Assembly (NCBI RefSeq): GCF_037325665.1
Contig: NC_090249.1
Coordinates: forward strand, 59,339,943 to 59,403,942
Direction of reading: 5' to 3'
Origin: Littorina saxatilis
Taxonomy: Eukaryota; Mollusca; Gastropoda; Littorinimorpha; Littorinidae
DNA: 64,000 bases
The notes beneath the pieces are model-generated. The model did no database searches. It was given only the letters and a program-made list of their open reading frames with translations, and was not told where the DNA came from. Shown in pieces: positions 57,745-64,000 of the stretch. The stretch's first letter is position 1, and each line of letters opens with the position of its first letter. A program made the translations under genes and the position numbers.

Positions 57745-60323
57745 TTGCTTGCTATGGACAGGGTGACGAGCACATGCTATAATTGTACCTGATATCACTG
57801 TATGTGTGTATAAAGTTGTTACTTCACTTGTTGCAAGTATCTATGATACAGGTGTGCACTTACTTGGCTAAAAGCAACTTATGTGAGAATTGGAACAAAC
57901 TGATTTCAGGCACATTCTGTTAATCGTCCAGTAATATAGGTATGATGTTGTCTTTTCTTCTTTCCAAGAAGGTTTAATTTGATTCATCATATTACAGTTT
58001 AGCCACATACTTGATTGTCATCGTTTCACAGAATTTGTACCTCCATAAGGTGTATTCCATCACCAATTCCTGTGACTAAGCCAAGGTATTGGAGATAACA
58101 GCGTTGATCCAGAACTAATGCCCTTACTGTTATTTTTTTATTTTTTTTATATCTCTGAAAATGTTACCCTGTGTTATCCTTTTTCTCACAGTTTTGTTTG
58201 CAGTTAGCCGTCTTCATCAGTTTTTAGTTTTCGGCGAATCAAGTTGTCGTTACAATTCTTCTCAGCCTGCCCCAGTTGTGGTTTTCCTTCAATTTATTAC
58301 TGTCAGATGTATATGTGTGTGTGTGTTCATCTTAGCGACTAATTTGGCAGTAAGTTCATTAATTAACGGACATGAATTTACCTCATAATGCATACTCATC
58401 TGAGATTCACGGTTTTCATGGGGAAAATGACACAAGTGGCTGTCGGAGAGTATGATCGTTTTCTGTCTTGTCTGTGTTGAGTAAGCGCACTGGACAAAAT
58501 TCCAAGTGTACGTGTAAGAGTATAAGAACACTAAGAGGTCAGTATGTTAATGAGAAGTGTCCGGTTGTGTCCACATGTGAATTCACTGTTTCTTGTCTGT
58601 AGTCAACTTAAGCTGCTTGAATGTGTTATGATTTTGCAATGTAATACGTAACACAGCACACTTGTACAGAAACACAAACATGCATATTTCTTGCAGTCAG
58701 TGGACAGACACACAAACATGCATATTTATTGCAGTCAGTGTACAGACACACAAACATGCATATTTATTGCAGTCAGTGGACAGACACACAAACATGCATA
58801 TTTATTGCAGTCAGTGTACAGACACACAAACATGCATATTTATTGCAGTCAGTGGACAGACACGCACACATGCATATTTCTTGCAGTCAGTGTACAAACA
58901 CACAAACATGCATATTTATTGCAGTCAGTGGACAGACATACATTTGTAGCAGTCATTGACACAGTAAAAAAAAAAAAAATCATAATTGTAGAGTTTTGTA
59001 AAGCTTGGATGAAATTATTTGAAGACTATCCAATATCTTACAAAAGGGAGTGTATTTAAGATATTGTTTACATTTGATTGATCTTGTGGTAGAGCGGTTA
59101 CTCCCCTTAATTTGCATTTCATCCCAACAAAGGCAAGCCTTCTCCGCTTACCTGTGTTATGTGGAAGGTTACGATAGCTTGTTTCAGATTTCCTCACCAT
59201 GTCTGTCGTAATTTTCCGTGACATGATGTTCGATCTTTTGCATCATCGTTTATCACACACACACACCAACTCGGAAAAAAATATTTGTGTTATTATTATT
59301 CTGTCTACACTTGTTTTGTGATGCCAATTTGAACTGCGGTACTCTCTGCAACATCTGTTTCCACAATGTTGGCCGTTTATTGTTGAGTACCAACATTACT
59401 GCTACGGCTGCTTTTTCGCCACTTACCGGAAGACTTGTTTAATAAAGATACTAAGTTTTCATCTCGAGTCTGGGCTCTTCTCTTGGATGTTAACCTGACT
59501 CGGACTGTGTGTGTGTGTGTTGCTTGATTGGTCCTGTGCTTTTTGTTAGGCAGGATAGAATGTAAATCATTTCATCCATGCTTCCTTCTAGTCCATTAAA
59601 AGTTCGGGCGGAATTTCTGACCAATCAACGACGAGAAAAGCTCAAAAGTCAGCCCGGAATTCCGCGGGGACATTGCGTATCTGGCGTTCCATAATGATTA
59701 GCATGAGATCGATACTCCATTTTTCAGTCATACTGTCATTCTAGAACATTTCGATGCACAACACACAAGTACACGTGTTATTCAAGCCATGATTAGAAAG
59801 AGATCGATACTCCATTCCAGTCATTGCAGACCTCCACCAGAGACCCCTTGATGGTCTCTGTAGGCATCTTGCCTTGTCTACTGACCGTAGGTCATCAGAC
59901 TTGGCAATATAACTGGGTTAGTTCCGGGGAATCGGCTTGAATCAAGTTTGGGGCCTTTCAAGTGTTTAGCCGCCAGTACTGATGCTTCTTGTGGAGCTCT
60001 CTGGGAATTGAAATCTCTGCTTGTATCCCTATTAATCATAAAGCATTGTGGCCTACTTTTACTTCACAACACAAGATGAGCGGAAGATTGATCCAGTGTG
60101 AGGGAGACAAAGCTGCACTTGAAGCTAAACTGACCACTGGGCGGTGCATCACAGACAGTGAAGTCATTTGGACATGGAACCTCTCAAAATACTGTGTTTA
60201 TGACGTGAGCTTCCCTTGACACACAAGATTGCATGTGTGCAATGCACACTGCACAACACAGCACCAGGAAAGGTTGTAGACACGCAGCAGTAAAGTAATC
60301 ACAAATACAGCATGGAATGTTCA
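57745..60323. other. Convergent intergenic region
   Basis: Between EB1 (plus) and the unidentified gene (minus). It holds the 38-bp array; GATCGATACTCCATT occurs twice (59708 and 59800). No gene recognised. Confidence 0.5.
58668..58940. repeat. 38-bp tandem array with 76-bp alternation, about 7 copies
   Basis: Units hold ACACAAACATGCATATTTAT and TGCAGTCAGTG, ending alternately GGACAG and GTACAG in strict order, so the true repeating unit is a 76-bp dimer. Confidence 0.93.
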
Positions 60324-62621
60324 TCAAATGTAAGTCTCCAACCCACTCCCGTCATGATACAGTCCTATCAACACCACCTCCAAATTGTATGTGACGTCAG
60401 ATGACGATGGTGGATGCCACGTGACGTCACTGTGACGTCGGCTTGTGACGAAGCCCAGTGCCGACAGCTGGTCAGGATAGCGGGCATGCAGTTTTTGAAT
60501 GATCTCATGATCCTGGGGCTTGTTACCACCAAAGGCATCCTGCATCTGCAAGAAAGAATATGAATATAGTTATAGTAGCTTCTATGCCTCTTTTTACTTA
60601 ATGTACACATAATTATTGGAGGTGAGGAAGGGAATACAACCGCTTGGCCAATTCGTCGGTGATAACGGACCAAGGAGGGGGTGGGGAGGCGTACTTCAAA
60701 CTTCCCAATAAATTTCTCTTTTGACATATCACCAATGTATGAATAGCATCTCATCCCAAACCCAGTGGCCAACACTAAGCTGCATCCCTTAGTTTGACGC
60801 ATATATGCACACATCAGCCCATTAAATGATTCTTTGCCAGGACTGACGACCTACACAGGCAAGTTAACACTAAAACTCACCACTGCCAGCAGTCGCATTG
60901 CTTCCTCTGGAGTCAAAGCTAGCACCATTCGAAACAGCTCCCCACTCACACCTGCACAAGAGAGAATGACTTACGGTGAACTGTGTTTTAATGTGTCATT
61001 ATCAAAACTGTCAAACATACTGTACTATAAATTAGTACCCCGGGATGACTCTTACTGCTAAAACATGCCTGTCACGTTTCTCCACCACCCAGATTATAAA
61101 CCAAATAATGCAGGAATATCTTAAAACTGAAAATATGACTGAAATGGCTTGCATTTATAAATATGATTTAAACTGAGTGTTTTAGCATCCTTCTGCGTAA
61201 AAAGCCTCAAAGAAAGTGTTCATTCAACTCCAAAACAAAACAAACAAGAAAACCGCAGTTATACATACTTGACAAGCTTTTGAGAAGGATCTTGAAACCA
61301 GCCAGAGGTGGCAAGGTCACGTTGTCAGTGACCTTGACCTCAATGAGGTCAAGCTGCTGGCTGCCTTCAGGTTCAGTGAGGTCAAAATGCAAGGCTATCA
61401 TGATTTTCTTCCAGCAGTCCAGGTTGAAAACAAGGGGTTTGTGCTTGATGTCGATGCATAGTGCCGGATAACCCAGACTGTGCGAAGGGTCTTTTACCGC
61501 CTTCATAGCTGTGTCGATCTGGAAACGAAAGGACGATCAAGATTAGCGGCCAAGGTTATGGACGTGTTTTTAAAAAAAATACTTATGCTTTTATGTTTGT
61601 TTGTTTTTTAATCATCTCAATGGCCGACTTTTGTTTTTGTCCAGCGGAAAGGACTACAACCTAGCAAGTTGGGCCCAAACATCTGATCTTAACACAACTT
61701 CTAGTCTTTTTTCTCTTCTTTTAAAAATTAAAATTACAACACACGGTGAAGTACTAGTCAGGCTTTCTGACGTTTTGAAGCAACACCCAGCATCCAACAT
61801 TGAAAAAAAAAAAAAACAGAACTGCTTTGATTGCTCACTACCAGTGTATCACCGTGAAATATCCCTCTGATGAAAAAAACCATCTCCCATCATCAGAAGG
61901 CACATCCCTTTCCCTATAAGTCGAAAGTGACAGTTTCACAGTTGAACAATTATTCACTTAAAAAGAGCTTCACATGGTTCCCATAGACTGTCTATTTCCA
62001 ATCGGTTTGTCAGTCGACAATAAAATACAATCAAAAAACGTTATTTAAAAATGGTTATTTAATCATGTGAACGTTTACTTTTAGACAAACAACAAACACA
62101 ACATTCACAAGTACATCATGATAAGATAAGATAAGATAAGATATCTTATCTTATCATTATACTTTTGACCCAATGGTCTTTATCGTGGACAGACAAAGGA
62201 ACAATTAATATGAGATGAATAAAACTTATCTAATAATGTTATTCGATCTCTGGCAAGGCGGTGTATGTCCTCTATAAAGACCACTAGGTCCATTTACTTG
62301 TGAAAGTTTAGTTTTGTCAAAACAATGAAACGTTCCATTAAACTAACCATTTTTGGTGGGTTTTTTTATTCTGAGTTTTGGAACGTTAGCAGTCTTGTCT
62401 GTTTTTGTATTTCTACAATAACACACGCCCCAGCATGGCATCGTCTCTCAGTCTTACATTTTCTGCGAGGAAGGAAAGGGCCCGCTGGACTTCCTGGGGC
62501 ATGATGTACGAGCCTAGAAGCTGTTTCAACGGTTCCTGCCATCTTGACGTCGGCCGTATGTCGCCCAGCAACCGTGTCAGTTCTGCCTGACCGTCACTGC
62601 CATCTCTGCCGTTCTGTGACA
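60324..62621 (-). CDS. Unidentified gene, four exons visible
   Basis: Exons 62621-62458, 61518-61269, 60951-60881 and 60545-60324 (stop TGA). All have GT/AG borders (donors GTAAGA, GTATGT, GTGAGT) and matching phases, giving about 235 residues. The first exon enters in phase 1 with TG TCA CAG, so an upstream base A would make ATG; otherwise the protein begins further upstream. Readable blocks: RWQEPLKQLLGSYIMPQEVQ, LCIDIKHKPLVFNLDCWKKI, LDLIEVKVTDNVTLPPLAGF, LALTPEEAMRLLAV and ARYPDQLSALGFVTS. It looks helical and soluble, without a signal peptide or membrane segment. I do not recognise the family. Consistent splicing makes it a real gene. Confidence 0.75.
62128..62157. repeat. GATAAG palindrome
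   Basis: A GATAA repeat turns into its own complement at GATATC, giving 15-bp arms with one mismatch. It provides several GATA-factor sites on both strands in the unidentified gene's intron. Confidence 0.8.
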
Positions 62622-63288
62622 CTGAAGAAAAAAAAATTAAACAATCGGAATTGAAAGGTTTATGCTGACTTGAAGACACCCCCCCAAAATACTGTCACGC
62701 GGAACTCACTAAAACTGAGCAAAAAATATATATTCTTTCACAGCCGAATCCAGAGAGAGTTATTTCAGAACGGGCGTTTGGCGAAACGTGGTTTTGCGTG
62801 ACCAGAAATATCACGCCACCATCTTAAAAACGTTTGTTTTGTTAGCAGGATTCAGTCTTCATCTTCTTCTTCACGTTCGCTCCGTTGCAGGATTCAGAAC
62901 GAAAACGAACGTTACAATCAAACAACAAAGAAAAAGACAAAAGCTGTTTCATAATACTATGCAAGCTAGCCTTCATAACCAACCCTCAAACATTAACATT
63001 AGTGGCATCGTCCGTGTTCGTATAGCTCTTTTGAGACCCTTGTACTCGAATGTTCTCGTCATTTCAAAAACTGTGCAAGACAATCAGACCACTATGACTT
63101 TGCGAATGAAGAAAATAAGATTCCACTCCATCACCCACCCCCCTTTTAAAGCACTTTACCGTCTCTCCTTTTTCAGTGCTGACCAAGCTTACTTTTTTGA
63201 CCACACTGTTTCTCTATAGGCCTAGTGTCACGTCTCGGAAATGAAAAACCAATCAGTCTAGACAAAACACGTTCTCAGACTTTCTCTC

Positions 63289-63327
<39 letters not shown>

Positions 63328-63516
63328 TATTGCTTGTGGTCCAATGGTGGTCGCTAATACCACATCAAACCACCCGTAGGCTACCACAGTCTTGAATTTT
63401 AACGACCGCAGAAGGGCCGTGCACATAAAGGTTATTCCATCACATGTCCTGCTGTCAATATTGTTTCTCACTCACAATGCGCAGATCTTTTTGCAAGAGC
63501 AGTAAACTTTTGTTTC
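62622..63516. other. Upstream side of the unidentified gene
   Basis: A possible promoter or first exon may lie here, but no convincing donor with an ATG was found. A CT microsatellite lies at 63282-63321. Confidence 0.35.
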
Positions 63517-63527
63517 TTGCGTCAAAC

Positions 63528-63916
63528 TTCTTCTTCTGCGTTCGTGGGCTGAAACTCCCACGTACACTCGTGTTTTTTTGCACGAGTGGAATTTTACGTG
63601 TATGACTGGTTTTTTTACCCCACCATTTAGGCAGCCATACGCCGTTTTCGGAGGAAGCATGCTGGGTATTTTCGTGTTTCTATAACTTCCCCACCGAACT
63701 CTGACATGGATTACAGGATCTTTTTCGTGCGCACTTGGCCCGGTCTTGTGCTTGCGTGTACACACGGGGGTGTTCGGACACCGAGGAGAGTCTGCACACA
63801 AAGTTGACTCTGAGAAATAAATCTCTCGCCGAACGTGGGGACTGACGAACTCACGCTGACAGCGGCCAACTGGATACAAATCCAGCGCGCTACCGACTGA
63901 GCTACATCCCCGCCCT
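63528..63916 (-). mobile_element. Full-length tRNA-headed SINE (inverted copy)
   Basis: Same SINE as 53543-53925 on the minus strand, with box A and box B at the right. An 11-bp target duplication TTGCGTCAAAC flanks it (63517-63527 and 63917-63927). Confidence 0.92.
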
Positions 63917-64000
63917 TTGCGTCAAACAGTCCTGCATTCGAAAGTGACAGTAATGCACAGATCACCAGACCACGGGTAAAGTTAGCCACTGGTGGCAGCA

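Noticed and set aside
61299-61385. Cluster of AGGTCA nuclear-receptor words
   Set aside because: It lies in coding exon sequence of the unidentified gene and is explained by the protein (DLIEVKVTD).
62788-63219. 143-codon plus-strand frame
   Set aside because: No conserved motif, no splice context; composition is like random intergenic sequence.
63711-63989. Minus-strand frame with a signal-peptide-like start
   Set aside because: The start is not ATG (GTG) and the frame runs into a SINE.

Overview
The window looks like nuclear DNA of a marine gastropod mollusc. This is inferred from intron-rich animal genes, a tRNA-headed SINE with a conserved tail of the kind I associate with molluscs, and many repeats ending in CTTGTT. 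Most of the 64 kb is intron and repeat. Only about 2.5 kb codes for host proteins.

Layout. 1-816: a 31-bp tandem array ending in telomere-like TTAGGG units. 1647-10006: a BEL/Pao LTR retroelement with 1.73-kb LTRs and a 5-bp target duplication; it is broken. 10.0-14.5 kb: intergenic repeats. 14608-23650 (minus): TCEANC2, a TFIIS-related protein, 4 coding exons giving 207 residues; its first intron holds a young, whole-looking Ty3/gypsy element (17195-22473, identical 267-bp LTRs). 25292-33585 (minus): PSMB2, the proteasome beta-4 subunit, 6 exons giving 199 residues. 35266-56889 (plus): a MAPRE/EB1 microtubule plus-end protein, 265 residues, whose gene starts head-to-head with PSMB2. 60324-62621 (minus): an unidentified gene with at least 4 exons. 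The three recognised genes were rebuilt by joining exons whose GT/AG borders and reading phases agree throughout.

Most notable. (1) The EB1 gene has two adjacent versions of the same 107-bp exon in its calponin-homology domain, equal in length and phase and 24/35 identical in protein. Using both or neither would break the frame, so they are almost certainly mutually exclusive. (2) Several unrelated-looking repeats (11.1, 29.8, 39.0, 44.2 and perhaps 22.8 kb) share one end design: a left-end hairpin, a simple-repeat stretch, a subterminal inverted repeat, a right-end hairpin, then CTTGTT. This suggests a set of non-autonomous Helentron-like elements. One family is packed with TCAAGGTCA nuclear-receptor half sites. 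(3) The end of an EB1 exon and its splice donor are repeated four times in tandem. (4) A LINE end and a SINE in the window share tail sequence.

The three recognised genes are housekeeping genes: transcription elongation, protein degradation and microtubule dynamics. They are not a pathway. The only structural tie is the short shared promoter region between PSMB2 and EB1.
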